NCBI RefSeq assembly: GCF_024295625.1
Contig: NZ_JANCOJ010000001.1
Coordinates: 62,001-126,000 of the forward strand
Source: Streptococcus sp. CF8_St5-11
GTDB lineage: Bacteria; Bacillota; Bacilli; Lactobacillales; Streptococcaceae
Direction of reading: 5' to 3'
DNA: 64,000 nt
Shown here: in pieces, positions 1-9,843 of the stretch
Numbering within the stretch: position 1 is the stretch's first letter
How the letters are laid out: each line of letters starts with the position of its first letter
Translations under genes and position numbers: made by a program
The notes under the pieces: model-generated
What the model saw: the letters and a program-made list of their open reading frames with translations, nothing else
Told to the model about the DNA's origin: nothing
Databases searched by the model: none

Positions 1-591
<591 letters not shown>

Positions 592-2289
592 TTATTCTTC
601 AAATTGAGCTTGAACAAAGGCTAGAGCACCTTTTCCATCACGGGTTAACTTGATGTACTGAGCACCTTCTGTCTTCGCCAATTTGATGCCTAGTTTATCT
701 GTTTCAGCCTTCATATCTTCGAAGTTGGAAGCAACCTGAGGCGCCAAGATAACAAGGTCAAATTCTGGCAACATTTCACGGTGGGCTCCATAGCCACCTG
801 CTGCAGCTTTAACTGGAACTTTATACTCTTCTGCGGCTTTATTCAAAGCATTGGCAAGAAGACCACTTGTTCCTCCACCAGCACAAAGAACGAGGACGTT
901 TGTTTCTTCAGTAATTGTATTTTGTGCTGAATCTACTCCAGCTTTTTCAAGAATAGCATCTGCTTTTGCAGTGTTAAAGTTTGCAGCTACCTTTTCTTTT
1001 AATTCATCATTAGTTTTACCTGAACGTTCTTCTTCAAGAATTTGTTCATCATAAACCTTGAGGAATGGATAGTAGATAACAATATCTACTACAATTAACA
1101 ATGCTGCAAGAGCGAATGATAAGAACTGGAAGTTTGTACCAAGAACAATACCAAGAGGTCCTGGTGTAGTCCATGGAAGGTTGGCAGTAAATGAGTTCAT
1201 GCCAAGTGTTTCAATAAAGAACTTAAAGATCCATACGTTTGCAATTGGTGCAAAGATGAATGGGATAAAGAAGATTGGGTTCAAAACAAGTGGTGCACCA
1301 AACAAGATTGGTTCGTTTACACCAAAGAATGTAGGAACTACTGAAGCGCGTCCAATAGCACGATTTCGTTTCGATTTACATAACCACATAAACATGAACG
1401 GAACAACAAGAGTTGCACCAGTACCACCCATAGTGACGATGAACATTTGTGTACCAGATGTAAGGATCTTATCAGCGTGCATACCTTGTTGAAGGAGGTT
1501 CAAGTTGACTTCGGCATTTGCATAAGTGATCGCTGCAATCGCAGGCTCAACGATAGATGGGCCGTGAATACCAATAAACCAGAAGAATGCAAAGGCACCG
1601 AAAATAATCGTAATACCAACATAACCGTCTGCTGCTGAGAATAGTGGAGCAAGAAGGGTACCGATTGATTCAGCAACCGTTACATGAAGGCTTGCTTTCA
1701 CAACTAATTCAAGTGCATACAAGAGTACAACTGACAATGTAAATGGAATCAGGTCTTTAAATACTTGTGAAATATTTGGTGGAACCTCGTCTGGCATGCG
1801 AATCGTCACATTATTTTTCACACAGACCTTATAAACATTAACGGTAACAAAGGCTGCAATGAAGGCTGTCAACAGACCTTTTGTACCCATGAAGGCTGTT
1901 AAGAATCCACCTTCTTTAGCAGGTTCGGCAGCCATGAGCAAGAAGCCAACCATAGAAGCCAACATTGTAGAAATGAAGTTGATTTGGTTAGTTGCTGGAA
2001 GGTCGCGGTTCATTGAATCAGTCAAAGCCTTAGCCGTTGTACCACCAACGAAGAAGGCCAAGATGCCCATAGAATAGCTATATGGAGTCATCAAGAAAGT
2101 TTCAATATCTTTAGACCAATGGAATCCCCAAGCGTTTGGTACATACGCAATTAGGATGAAGATAGATGAGAAAAGGATAACAGGCATCCCTGCAATAAAG
2201 CCATCCCGAATCGCTCGCAAATATTTGTTTCGAGAAATCTTTTCAAAGAAAGGTTTCCCTTTTTCAATCAGTTCAATCAGTTTATTCAT
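592..2289 (-). CDS. lacE: PTS lactose-specific EIICB component
   Basis: Membrane permease and phosphotransfer subunit that imports lactose as lactose-6-phosphate. The EIIC domain (about residues 1-410) has multiple membrane segments. A charged linker leads to a C-terminal EIIB domain that starts [15 protein letters not shown], with the phospho-cysteine near residue 469. At 565 residues it has the usual length for LacE. The start ATG shares a base with the stop of lacF (TAATG), so translation is probably coupled. It lies between lacF and lacG. Confidence 0.97.
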   Translation of the reverse strand: MNKLIELIEKGKPFFEKISRNKYLRAIRDGFIAGMPVILFSSIFILIAYVPNAWGFHWSKDIETFLMTPYSYSMGILAFFVGGTTAKALTDSMNRDLPATNQINFISTMLASMVGFLLMAAEPAKEGGFLTAFMGTKGLLTAFIAAFVTVNVYKVCVKNNVTIRMPDEVPPNISQVFKDLIPFTLSVVLLYALELVVKASLHVTVAESIGTLLAPLFSAADGYVGITIIFGAFAFFWFIGIHGPSIVEPAIAAITYANAEVNLNLLQQGMHADKILTSGTQMFIVTMGGTGATLVVPFMFMWLCKSKRNRAIGRASVVPTFFGVNEPILFGAPLVLNPIFFIPFIFAPIANVWIFKFFIETLGMNSFTANLPWTTPGPLGIVLGTNFQFLSFALAALLIVVDIVIYYPFLKVYDEQILEEERSGKTNDELKEKVAANFNTAKADAILEKAGVDSAQNTITEETNVLVLCAGGGTSGLLANALNKAAEEYKVPVKAAAGGYGAHREMLPEFDLVILAPQVASNFEDMKAETDKLGIKLAKTEGAQYIKLTRDGKGALAFVQAQFEE

Positions 2290-2606
2290 TATTTCGCTCC
2301 TCTTTTATATAGTTCAATCAGATGGTGAATCACGTCTTTTAATAGGATTGTTGTCATGAGATGGTCTTGACCATGCATCATGGTAATGCTATAGGGGATT
2401 TCTTCTCCTGCTGCTTCATGCGCTAGCATGGTCGTTTGAGATTTGTGAGCCTCAGCGATACAAGACCCCGCTTCTTCTACTAAGGATTCTGCTTTAGCAA
2501 AATCACCATTTTCAGCAGCTTTTAAGGCTTCCACTAATTTTGATCGAGCGTCACCGGCATAAGCGACAATTTCAAAGCCAAGTAATTGGACTTCTTCTTT
2601 ATTCAT
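2289..2606 (-). CDS. lacF: PTS lactose-specific EIIA component
   Basis: Soluble phosphocarrier that passes phosphate from HPr to the EIIB domain of LacE. The 105-residue helical protein carries [11 protein letters not shown], which puts His78 and Asp81 exactly where the lactose EIIA family has its active-site histidine and metal-binding aspartate. The start follows a strong AAGGAGG site. It lies just downstream of lacT and overlaps lacE by one base. Confidence 0.97.
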   Translation of the reverse strand: MNKEEVQLLGFEIVAYAGDARSKLVEALKAAENGDFAKAESLVEEAGSCIAEAHKSQTTMLAHEAAGEEIPYSITMMHGQDHLMTTILLKDVIHHLIELYKRGAK

Positions 2607-2640
2607 GTTGGTTCCTCCTTATGATACCTTTTGAAAATTT

Positions 2641-3474
2641 TTATAATAGACGTTGAATATGAAGGGCTAAATAGACTTTTTCATTAGGAGATATCTTGGC
2701 TCCTGTCTGTTCAGCGATGGTTTGGTAGATTTGATGACTAATCTCATAAGCCTTTGGATAACTTAGCTGAATCAGTTGTTCCATCTCGCTCAAACCTTCT
2801 GGATCTTCTCTTCCCTTATCTAGCGAATCTAGGAAATAATTGAGATGGATCATAAAGCGATCATAGAAATGACTGTTTTCTTCTTTCCGTTTCAATCCAT
2901 TTTGAGCTAGTTTTTCTTCTACAGCTTTCAAAATAACTTGTCGGTCCTGAACATCTGGATCTTGCTCATGAATCATTTCCCCTTGTGCATTAATGAAATG
3001 ATAAGCGATGCGATTCACTTCATCGTCAGGAAATTGATCCAAGAGCCGCTTTCGAAAGATCTCAATCGCTTCTTTTGCGATTTTATAGGGAATCGGATGC
3101 ATAGCAGACACATCAGGAAGGTCACTGTATTTATATCTTCCCTGTTGAACTGCCTGGTAAGAACAAAAGATGTGATCTGTTAATGTCACATAGATATATT
3201 CTTGAACAGGATAGGCATATTTCTTAGACAAGGTATCAATCACTTCATAAGTGGTTGTAATGAAATCAAGAGGAACATTCTTTAGAAGGGCCATAAAGTT
3301 TTCTCTTGACTCATCCGTGTTTAAACGAAATACTTTTTCGACCTTATCATCAGCTACTAGATCATTTTTCTTTTTCCCAAATGCAATCCCACTCCCAATA
3401 ACAATCAACTCTTGTTGTAGTTCATTTTGAACCAAAGCAACATTATTGTTCATTGGATGGATAATACGATACAT
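2641..3474 (-). CDS. lacT: lac operon transcription antiterminator (BglG/LacT family)
   Basis: RNA-binding antiterminator that should let transcription pass the leader terminator of this operon when lactose is used. From this start (MYRIIHPMNNNVAL) it has 277 residues: an RNA-binding CAT domain (about 1-60) and two PRD domains with histidines in LTDHI, AYHF, MIHLNYF and LALHIQRL. A longer frame back to 3528 exists, but MYRII matches family N-termini and follows a GGAGAG site. The target hairpin is directly upstream (3515-3573). Confidence 0.94.
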   Translation of the reverse strand: MYRIIHPMNNNVALVQNELQQELIVIGSGIAFGKKKNDLVADDKVEKVFRLNTDESRENFMALLKNVPLDFITTTYEVIDTLSKKYAYPVQEYIYVTLTDHIFCSYQAVQQGRYKYSDLPDVSAMHPIPYKIAKEAIEIFRKRLLDQFPDDEVNRIAYHFINAQGEMIHEQDPDVQDRQVILKAVEEKLAQNGLKRKEENSHFYDRFMIHLNYFLDSLDKGREDPEGLSEMEQLIQLSYPKAYEISHQIYQTIAEQTGAKISPNEKVYLALHIQRLL

Positions 3475-3514
3475 GAGGCTCTCCTTTGTAAAATTTGTTA
3501 AAAGCAAATAAAAA

Positions 3515-3573
3515 TGACCACGAAGCAACTGAAAAAACTAGCATACACTAATTGTTCAGTCTACTTGTGGTCA
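3515..3573 (-). promoter_or_regulatory. LacT leader: antiterminator (RAT) and overlapping terminator
   Basis: On the minus strand a long imperfect stem pairs TGACCAC (3567-3573) with GTGGTCA (3515-3521), extended by TCAGT/ACTGA, and is followed by a T-rich run. Its position in the lacT leader and the presence of lacT itself fit a BglG-type antiterminator site overlapping a conditional terminator. The exact RAT limits are inferred. Confidence 0.75.
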
Positions 3574-3621
3574 CGCCTAATCTAACTTAGTAACGCTCAC
3601 TGCTATTCAACTTATAAACTT

Positions 3622-3658
3622 ATTCTATCATAAACTTTTTGTTTTGTAAACCCTTACA
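3622..3658 (-). promoter_or_regulatory. lacT promoter with cre site
   Basis: Minus-strand -35 TTTACA (3645-3650), 17-base spacer, -10 TAGAAT (3622-3627). The -35 box lies inside TGTAAGGGTTTACA (3645-3658), a near match to the CcpA cre consensus, so catabolite repression by blocking the -35 is likely. It drives lacT-lacF-lacE-lacG. Confidence 0.7.
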
Positions 3659-3711
3659 GCGAAAATTTTTAAACATTTTTTTATAAAAAATAAACAAGAC
3701 CTTGAAATAAT

Positions 3712-3890
3712 GAAGAGGCTGGGATAAAAGTCCTAGCCTCTCAATCATCTTTGGATTGTCGAGCAAGACGCAGTGGTTGAGTGGGCTCTACTACGCTGAT
3801 TTCATCAGCTTTTACAGCCCTACTCAACTGTGCGGAGGTGGGACGACGAAATCGAATTCTACCGAATGACCGATTACTGTCCCACTCTCT
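3712..3890. repeat. Intergenic repeat family A, copy 1
   Basis: About 179 bases, closely similar to 31287-31462 (same orientation) and 27909-28084 (opposite), and in part to 9557-9839. It has an outer hairpin GAGGCTGGGA/TCCTAGCCTC, a central long hairpin pairing GTTGAGTGGGCT with AGCCCTACTCAAC that contains GCTGAT/ATCAGC, and a GTGGGAC/GTCCCAC stem. It sits between lacD and the lacT promoter. The outer hairpin could act as a terminator. Confidence 0.85.
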
Positions 3891-3924
3891 AACTGTTGCT
3901 TTAGGAGGCAATCATCATTGAATC

Positions 3925-4905
3925 TTATACGCGTTCTGTCCAAGGTGTTGCTACTTTATCCAAGACTGCGTTCAATTCTTCAATATTTTGACGCCCTTCT
4001 GTACGAAGCCATTCACGAGCAGCTGCTTCTCCATCTTTGATGTAAGCTTCTACTGAACCTGCCCATGTCGCACGTCCACAAAGAACGCCGTTGAAGTTTG
4101 CACCAGATGCATGAGCAAATTCCAAGGTTTCTTGGAAGAGTTTTGCAGATACACCTGCACTGAGGTAGATGTATGGAAGGTTGGTTGCTTCTTCTTGTTC
4201 TTTGAAGAAAGCAGCTGCTTCTTCACGACTATAGACAACTTCTCCTTCTCCAAATCCTTCCACGAAGTTCACATTAACTGGAACCTCCACTTTCAAGACA
4301 TCGATATTGAAACGAGGATCTGAGAAGACTTTCATAGCCTCAATCACCTTACGAGGTTTCAATTTCGCATATTCAGCAGAGGTTGCATCTGCAATTCCTT
4401 CATCATAAGCCAAGATTTCAAGGAAGAATGGAATGTCTTCTGCCACACATTCTGAACCGATGCGTTCGATATAAGCTTGTTTTTCTTGGTTGAGTTCATC
4501 TGCACTGTCTACATCATAGTAGAGCAAGAACTTCACAGCATCTGCGCCTTGTTCTTTGATGCGTTTTGCTGACCAAAGGTTCAAGCAGTCTGGCAAGCGC
4601 TTGGTGCTTGATGTATCGTAACCTGTTTTTTCATAGGCAAGTAAGAGACCAGCATCTTTGTCCAAGGCTTTTGTAGCAGGTAGACCATATTCTGGGTCCA
4701 ATAACATAGATGAAGCATATTTTGTCAATTCATCAGCTACAAGGACTTTTAATTCTTCCATTTGTGCTACTGTTGGTTCTGTGTCTTGATATTTGGCCAT
4801 CAAGCGTTTCAAAGCTCCACGTTGGTCGAAGGCCAAAGCTGAAATGACACCGTCTTTTGTGCTGAGACGTTCCAAATAGTTGCGTTTTTGTTCTGTTAAT
4901 ACCAT
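3925..4905 (-). CDS. lacD: Tagatose-1,6-diphosphate aldolase
   Basis: Cleaves tagatose-1,6-bisphosphate to dihydroxyacetone phosphate and glyceraldehyde-3-phosphate, the last step of the lac-encoded galactose-6-phosphate pathway. The 326 residues match the class I LacD family, with stretches such as [23 protein letters not shown] and [11 protein letters not shown]. The start follows an AGAGG site one base after lacC, so the two are probably coupled. In some streptococci LacD paralogues also regulate genes; nothing here shows that role. Confidence 0.96.
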   Translation of the reverse strand: MVLTEQKRNYLERLSTKDGVISALAFDQRGALKRLMAKYQDTEPTVAQMEELKVLVADELTKYASSMLLDPEYGLPATKALDKDAGLLLAYEKTGYDTSSTKRLPDCLNLWSAKRIKEQGADAVKFLLYYDVDSADELNQEKQAYIERIGSECVAEDIPFFLEILAYDEGIADATSAEYAKLKPRKVIEAMKVFSDPRFNIDVLKVEVPVNVNFVEGFGEGEVVYSREEAAAFFKEQEEATNLPYIYLSAGVSAKLFQETLEFAHASGANFNGVLCGRATWAGSVEAYIKDGEAAAREWLRTEGRQNIEELNAVLDKVATPWTERV

Positions 4906-4906
4906 T

Positions 4907-5836
4907 TTATACCTCTTTTACGATTAATTGTTGATACAAGGCATCATAGTGCCCCATGTTGACATGTCCTGTTTGTGCTTCTTGTGCATTTAACATTCCA
5001 AGAACATTTGCTTTCTTGAGCAAGTCTGCGTCACTCTCATGATGATAGAGACCAGATGCAATCCCTGCAACAGTCGAATCACCAGATCCAACTGGATTGA
5101 CGACATCAATCTTAGGAATATCTACCTTATAGAAGACATCCCCATGTTTAGCGAAAGCGCCATTTGCACCAAGGGAGACAATCACCCATTCGATGCCATC
5201 AAAGAGAGAATCCTGAAGAACTTCTTTTAAGTCTTCCACATTCTTACTCACTTCTTTTCCTAACAACTGTGATAATTCTTCATTGTTTGGTTTAATGACC
5301 GTAGGCTTGACAGCTGCTTGAATGGCAGCTTCTAAAGAAGCTCCCGAGCAATCAAGTACGACTGGTTTCCCAGCTTCCCTTGCAATCTTGACAAGGATAG
5401 CATAGTAGTCCACTGGTAAACCAGCAGGAAGACTTCCAGAGATGGCAACAACCTCTACTTGTTCAACCAAGTGACGATAATGGTCGAGAAAGTCTTGGCC
5501 TTCTTTCTCAGAAATGGTTGGACCTTTTTCTAAGATTTCTGTTTGCTTGCCTTCGTGAAGGATGGCGATACAATTACGTGTATCTCCAGCAATTTCAAAG
5601 AAACGTTCCTCTATCCCTTCTCCTAAATGATCGAGAATGAATTGCCCCGTCCGACCACCAAGTAGGCCAGTCGTTGCCACTGGATCCTTTATCTCAGAAA
5701 GTACACGAGTAACGTTAAGACCTTTCCCACCAGCTGTCTTACTCACCTCAGCTACACGATTGACTGTATCCAACTGGAGTACATCCAAAGGATAAGAAAT
5801 ATCAATCGAAGGGTTCATCGTGACCGTTAATATCAT
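4907..5836 (-). CDS. lacC: Tagatose-6-phosphate kinase
   Basis: Phosphorylates tagatose-6-phosphate with ATP. This is a PfkB-family sugar kinase of 309 residues with the N-terminal [11 protein letters not shown] motif and the C-terminal anion-hole and catalytic-base motif [12 protein letters not shown] near residue 250. It lies between lacB and lacD in the usual lacABCD order with short gaps. The start follows GAGGTGA. Confidence 0.96.
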   Translation of the reverse strand: MILTVTMNPSIDISYPLDVLQLDTVNRVAEVSKTAGGKGLNVTRVLSEIKDPVATTGLLGGRTGQFILDHLGEGIEERFFEIAGDTRNCIAILHEGKQTEILEKGPTISEKEGQDFLDHYRHLVEQVEVVAISGSLPAGLPVDYYAILVKIAREAGKPVVLDCSGASLEAAIQAAVKPTVIKPNNEELSQLLGKEVSKNVEDLKEVLQDSLFDGIEWVIVSLGANGAFAKHGDVFYKVDIPKIDVVNPVGSGDSTVAGIASGLYHHESDADLLKKANVLGMLNAQEAQTGHVNMGHYDALYQQLIVKEV

Positions 5837-5846
5837 ACGTCACCTC

Positions 5847-6362
5847 TTAGTCGTGGTATTCACCACGGTCCCATTTTTCAAGGAATTCTGTAAAGAAATC
5901 AGCATCCGCTTGATGAGCATTATGGGTTTCCACATGTTGGATCTTAGCGATCAATTTTTTATTTTCTTCAGTTGGTTTGTATTCAGCGTGGATGAATGCT
6001 TCAATGATATCGCACATGAGCAATTCACCAGTAATTTTACCACCAAACCCGATGACATTCGCGTTCAATTCTTCTTTTGCATAAAGAGCAGTTGTCATAT
6101 CGCGTACTAAGGCAGAACGGATACCAGGTACTTTGTTAACAGCATTGTTGATCCCAACACCAGTACCACAGATACAAACACCAAGATCTGCTTGGCCACT
6201 TGCTACGGCTTCACCGACTTTCTTACCAAAGATTGGATAGTGGGTACGTGTATGGTCATAAGTCCCAAAGTCGAGCACTTCGTATCCTTTTGATTTCAAA
6301 AAATCAGAAACAGCCATTTTTTCATTTGTCACAATGTGATCACAACCAATTGCAATTCTCAT
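5847..6362 (-). CDS. lacB: Galactose-6-phosphate isomerase, LacB subunit
   Basis: With LacA it converts galactose-6-phosphate to tagatose-6-phosphate. It is an RpiB/LacAB-family protein of 171 residues. It starts MRIAIGCDH and has the catalytic cysteine segment [18 protein letters not shown], which LacA lacks. The start follows a GAGGAG site. It is the second gene of lacABCD. Confidence 0.96.
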   Translation of the reverse strand: MRIAIGCDHIVTNEKMAVSDFLKSKGYEVLDFGTYDHTRTHYPIFGKKVGEAVASGQADLGVCICGTGVGINNAVNKVPGIRSALVRDMTTALYAKEELNANVIGFGGKITGELLMCDIIEAFIHAEYKPTEENKKLIAKIQHVETHNAHQADADFFTEFLEKWDRGEYHD

Positions 6363-6378
6363 TTGAATTCTCCTCTCA

Positions 6379-6804
6379 TTAGCACATCTTATTCAACATA
6401 TCAACACGGATTTGGTGACGGCCGCCGTCGTATTTACCATTGACGAAGCCTTTGGCAATGTTTTTCGCCAATTCATCCCCAACAATTTCAGCTCCCATGG
6501 TAATCATTCGAGAATTGTTGTGTCCACGTGTCATATAAGCAGAACGTTCATCTGAAACTTCTGCTGCCACCATTCCTTTGATTTTAGTCGCAACCATAAA
6601 TGGACCAGCTCCATAAGCATCAATCACGATTCCAAGATTTTGATCGTTTTTGTTCACTTCGCTCGCAACTGCAAGTGTCACATCTACAAAATCTTGACCT
6701 TCAGCAGTTACATCTACAACATCGAAGTTTTCCTTTACAAGAAACTCTTTCACGAGATCTTTTAATCTTAATCCTGCAGCATCTGCACCAATTACAATAG
6801 ACAT
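6379..6804 (-). CDS. lacA: Galactose-6-phosphate isomerase, LacA subunit
   Basis: Partner of LacB in galactose-6-phosphate isomerisation. Starting at [11 protein letters not shown] it has 141 residues, the usual LacA length. An upstream in-frame ATG at 6834 is less likely because AAAGGAGGACAGGAC lies just before 6804. At the place where RpiB and LacB carry the catalytic cysteine it has [10 protein letters not shown], as expected for the non-catalytic subunit. It is the first gene of lacABCD, behind its own promoter. Confidence 0.95.
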   Translation of the reverse strand: MSIVIGADAAGLRLKDLVKEFLVKENFDVVDVTAEGQDFVDVTLAVASEVNKNDQNLGIVIDAYGAGPFMVATKIKGMVAAEVSDERSAYMTRGHNNSRMITMGAEIVGDELAKNIAKGFVNGKYDGGRHQIRVDMLNKMC

Positions 6805-6886
6805 GTCCTGTCCTCCTTTTGTTTGTTTCAGCAAATATTCCTGTTGTTAATTTTTCACAAAGAAACATTTTCTTACTTTTGATATT

Positions 6887-6940
6887 ATATTACACCTATT
6901 TCGAACGAAAGTCAACATTAAATTGTTTATTTTCGAACAT
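6887..6940 (-). promoter_or_regulatory. lacA promoter with TTCGAA-containing operator candidates
   Basis: Minus-strand -35 TTGACT (6910-6915), 17-base spacer, -10 TAATAT (6887-6892). Two GTTCGAAA elements occur, one inside the spacer and one about 20 bases upstream of the -35. The repeats around the -35 suggest repressor binding, most simply by the DeoR-family LacR encoded at 9844-10590; that link is inferred. Confidence 0.6.
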
Positions 6941-6954
6941 TTTTTAAAATAAAA

Positions 6955-6981
6955 ACACCATATCTAGAAAAGATATGGTGT
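6955..6981 (-). terminator. Terminator after the galactitol-type PTS genes
   Basis: Perfect stem ACACCATATC/GATATGGTGT with a 7-base loop, followed on the minus strand by a T-rich run. It lies about 25 bases beyond the EIIC stop and ahead of the lacA promoter, separating the two transcription units. Confidence 0.85.
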
Positions 6982-7005
6982 CAGTTTTCAAACTACATGT
7001 GATGA

Positions 7006-8481
7006 TTATTTAGCATTTGCTACATATTCTTCATTACGTTTGATCATTTGTTTTCTGTACCAAGCGAAGATTCCGATATAGAATGCCAAGAAGGCAACTA
7101 CACCAAAGATAAATTTGATATCACCTGTTGTTGCGTTACCGATTGTCCAACCGAGCAATTTTTCAACTGGCCCTTCAAGAGTTGAGTGAGTGATTAATTG
7201 AGTAGATGCTACTCCTTTAGGGAAGGCATCAACACTCTTAGCCAATTGAGTTGCAAATGGTGCAATCAATGTACCTGAAAGAAGGAAGAGTGGCAAGAGA
7301 AGGCTTCCGAAGATGATCATACGGATCAATTTACCGCGTGTAACAACCAACAAGGCTGGAGTTACACCCATTGCGATGATACCAGCAAGTGGCAAGATAC
7401 CATTTCCGACTTTAGAAAGAAGCACTGCTTCGATCAACATGATTGGTGCAAGTACGTTGGCACAAGCCCAGATTTCAGCACGACCAGCGATAAATGGCCA
7501 GTCCAAACCGATGTTGAATTTACGTCCTTGAAGACGTTTCGTAGCAACGTTTGTAATACCTTGTGACAATGGTTCTACCGCTGCGATGAACCAAGAACCG
7601 ATCAATGAGAACAATTCCAAGCAGACACCGGCAGTCAAACCAAGGCTCAACCAACCTTTAATAACCAATTCCCATTTGTCAGCATCAGCAACATTAGCAA
7701 CTGGATGTGGAGTACCCATGATACCGATGACGATACCAAGAAGGAAACCGATAAAGAATTTAGATCCCCAGAAACCGATCTTCTTGTTCAATTTAGCAGC
7801 ATCGAAGTCGTATTTATCAAGACCTGGGAAGAATTTGTCAAAGATTTTATCCAAGACCATGATGATTGGGTTCATCATGTAGTTCATGTGAGTAGATGTC
7901 ATAGGTGATGAACTTGGTGCATTCAACAAATCATCAAATGTTGGTTTCATCAAGTCTGAATTGATGATTTTCATAACCCCTACAAGGACAACGGCAAGAG
8001 TTGCAACAAAGAGGGATACCCCTGCACTAACACCATTCTTATCAGCATACCATTTGATCAAAAGACCAGTGATTGACAAGTGCCAAATATCGAAGATGTC
8101 GACATCAAGTGTGTCAGTTTTCTTAATTAGCAACATCACGATGTTGACAATCAGCATCACCAACAAGAAGTAGAGCGTCCAGGCAGAACCCCATGTGATG
8201 GTTGCAAGTGGAGCCCAACCAACGTCAGTAATAGTCAATTGGATACCTGTATTCTCAACAAATTTTGCAAGAGAAGCTGAGAAGGCTCCATTCAACATAC
8301 CGATGATTGCACCGATACCAGTAAGGGCGATGGCAAGTTTAATACCACCTTCAAGGGCTTTAGAGAATTTCACTCCAAACAAGAGGGCCAAAACCGTCAA
8401 AATGATTAACATGATGATCGGACCACCCATGTCTAGGATGGGTTTGAAAAATTTATTGGCAAAATCTATAATTCCATTCAT
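7006..8481 (-). CDS. PTS galactitol-family EIIC permease (probable galactose uptake)
   Basis: A polytopic membrane protein of 491 residues with about ten or more hydrophobic segments, a PTS EIIC of the galactitol (GatC) family. It forms a three-gene PTS with the EIIB and EIIA genes just upstream. Because it sits beside lacABCD and lacR, galactose imported as galactose-6-phosphate is the most likely substrate, as described for oral streptococci with this arrangement. Galactitol or tagatose cannot be excluded. There is no EIIB or EIIA fusion. Confidence 0.88.
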   Translation of the reverse strand: MNGIIDFANKFFKPILDMGGPIIMLIILTVLALLFGVKFSKALEGGIKLAIALTGIGAIIGMLNGAFSASLAKFVENTGIQLTITDVGWAPLATITWGSAWTLYFLLVMLIVNIVMLLIKKTDTLDVDIFDIWHLSITGLLIKWYADKNGVSAGVSLFVATLAVVLVGVMKIINSDLMKPTFDDLLNAPSSSPMTSTHMNYMMNPIIMVLDKIFDKFFPGLDKYDFDAAKLNKKIGFWGSKFFIGFLLGIVIGIMGTPHPVANVADADKWELVIKGWLSLGLTAGVCLELFSLIGSWFIAAVEPLSQGITNVATKRLQGRKFNIGLDWPFIAGRAEIWACANVLAPIMLIEAVLLSKVGNGILPLAGIIAMGVTPALLVVTRGKLIRMIIFGSLLLPLFLLSGTLIAPFATQLAKSVDAFPKGVASTQLITHSTLEGPVEKLLGWTIGNATTGDIKFIFGVVAFLAFYIGIFAWYRKQMIKRNEEYVANAK

Positions 8482-8579
8482 AATAAATCCTCCCGATTTA
8501 TGAATTTTTTGTAATTTACAGCTTAAAGTGTTCCCAATTTTATAATTGGATAACGCTTACAATCGTGTTTAAAAAAATA

Positions 8580-8885
8580 TTAACTTAATCCATGTTCTTT
8601 AATAGCAGCTTCGATGTTATCAAAGACTGGCGCACTCATCGCTGGAATACGGAACAAGATTGGTCCTGCTTCTACCACTGGAATACCAGGATCGAATCCC
8701 AAATCAGTTGCAGCAATTGGAGTAAAGATGTCATAACCAGAAATCAAATCTTCATTGACGTCTTTGACCATGACAGCGTCACAACGCACATCATAACCAC
8801 GGTTTGACAACTCTTCTTCCAACGCATTCTTAATTTGGTGGCTAGAGTTAACGCCTGCACCACAGGCAGCTAAAATTTTAATCAT
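8580..8885 (-). CDS. PTS galactitol-family EIIB component
   Basis: A phosphocarrier of 101 residues that starts MIKILAACGAGVNSS; Cys8 is the phosphorylated cysteine of this EIIB family. The start was placed at 8885 because GGAGG lies 8 bases before it; a longer frame from 8900 lacks such a site. It lies between the EIIA gene (upstream) and the EIIC gene (downstream), separated from EIIC by about 100 bases with no clear terminator. Confidence 0.9.
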   Translation of the reverse strand: MIKILAACGAGVNSSHQIKNALEEELSNRGYDVRCDAVMVKDVNEDLISGYDIFTPIAATDLGFDPGIPVVEAGPILFRIPAMSAPVFDNIEAAIKEHGLS

Positions 8886-8920
8886 TTGGATGTCCTCCAT
8901 TATAAATATTTACGAATGTT

Positions 8921-9397
8921 TTAGGAAATAGTTTCCGTAATGTATTGATAAAGCTTATCTTCACTATCTAATTTTGATAGAGCTTCGAGATTTCCATTGG
9001 ATGTAAAGAAATCCATCAGCTGGGCCAAAATATTGGTTTGGCTTGAGCTCGTATTATTGATAATGAAGAATAAGAGTGAAACTTGAACTTCCTTATCTGG
9101 AGCAATCATATTATGGAAGGTTACAGGTTGATCCAAACGAACCACAACCACATTCTCAGTGAGATTATGGACAATGTCTGTGTGCGGGATCGCCACATTT
9201 GGTAAGTCCTTACCAAGAAATTCCATGTCTAATCCAGTCGGGAAAGACTTTTCACGCTCAATCAAAGCGGAACGATAGGTTGGTGTCACAATCTGTCGCT
9301 CTTCCAATAAGCTTGCTACCTGCTTAAAGAGATCTGTTTGATCCTTGGCATGTAGGCAAAACACAAGATCTTTGTTAAAGAGTTGATTTAACCCCAT
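8921..9397 (-). CDS. PTS EIIA component (fructose/mannitol-type, EIIA-2)
   Basis: Soluble EIIA of 158 residues. The motif NVAIPHTD places the phospho-histidine at about residue 72. Start MGLNQLFNKDL at 9397 follows AAGGAGG with 8-base spacing; the GTG at 9406 overlaps that site and is rejected. It is the first gene of the three-gene PTS unit and has a good promoter upstream. Confidence 0.91.
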   Translation of the reverse strand: MGLNQLFNKDLVFCLHAKDQTDLFKQVASLLEERQIVTPTYRSALIEREKSFPTGLDMEFLGKDLPNVAIPHTDIVHNLTENVVVVRLDQPVTFHNMIAPDKEVQVSLLFFIINNTSSSQTNILAQLMDFFTSNGNLEALSKLDSEDKLYQYITETIS

Positions 9398-9436
9398 TGT
9401 TGCCACCTCCTTATCTAACTATTTATTTATAGCTTC

Positions 9437-9522
9437 AGTATATCACTATATTGATTGATTGTCAATCTTTTTTGTCTAAATTTGTTCATTTTTGTTTATA
9501 TAACACTCTAAAGCGCTTTCTA
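9437..9522 (-). promoter_or_regulatory. Promoter of the galactitol-type PTS unit, with cre-like site
   Basis: Minus-strand consensus -35 TTGACA (9460-9465), 17-base spacer, -10 TATACT (9437-9442). About 45 bases upstream lies the palindrome TAGAAAGCGCTTTA (9509-9522), a cre-like element, and between them AT-rich repeats of the form AACAAAAATGAACAAA that could bind a DeoR-type repressor. Confidence 0.7.
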
Positions 9523-9556
9523 TCCGTCATTTTCCAACATCATTAAATCGGTAAAA

Positions 9557-9839
9557 AGAGAGTGGGACAGAAATCGGTCATTCGTTAGAATTCGATTTCG
9601 TCGTCCCACCTCCGCACAGCTTCAACAGTCTGGGAGACTGTTGAAGGTTGCAGATAAAGGAAACATAGTTTCCGTCAACATAGGGCATCTTTGAAGCTTT
9701 AAAAGCGAACAAAGACTTAGGATACTTGCTTCGCAAGTTCTATCCGCCACCTCAAAGCAGTGCTTTGAGCACTCAACCACTGCGTCTTGCTCGACAATCC
9801 AAAGACAATTGAGAGGCTAGGACTTTTGTCCCAGCCTCT
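9557..9839. repeat. Intergenic repeat family A, copy 2 (long, mosaic form)
   Basis: Both ends match family A (GTGGGACAGAAATCGG at one end, the GAGGCTAGGACTTTTGTCC hairpin at the other), but the middle is replaced by about 130 different bases with their own hairpins: CTTCAACAGTC/GACTGTTGAAG (9620-9645), ACTTGCTTCGCAAGT and CTCAAAGCAGTGCTTTGAG. Orientation is opposite to copy 1. It lies downstream of lacR and upstream of the PTS promoter, so the end hairpin may terminate lacR. Confidence 0.8.
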
Positions 9840-9843
9840 GGTT

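Noticed and set aside
3475..3528. Longer N-terminus for LacT from an ATG at 3528
   Set aside because: The extra 18 residues fall in the leader hairpin; MYRIIHPMNN at 3474 matches the family start and has a ribosome site.
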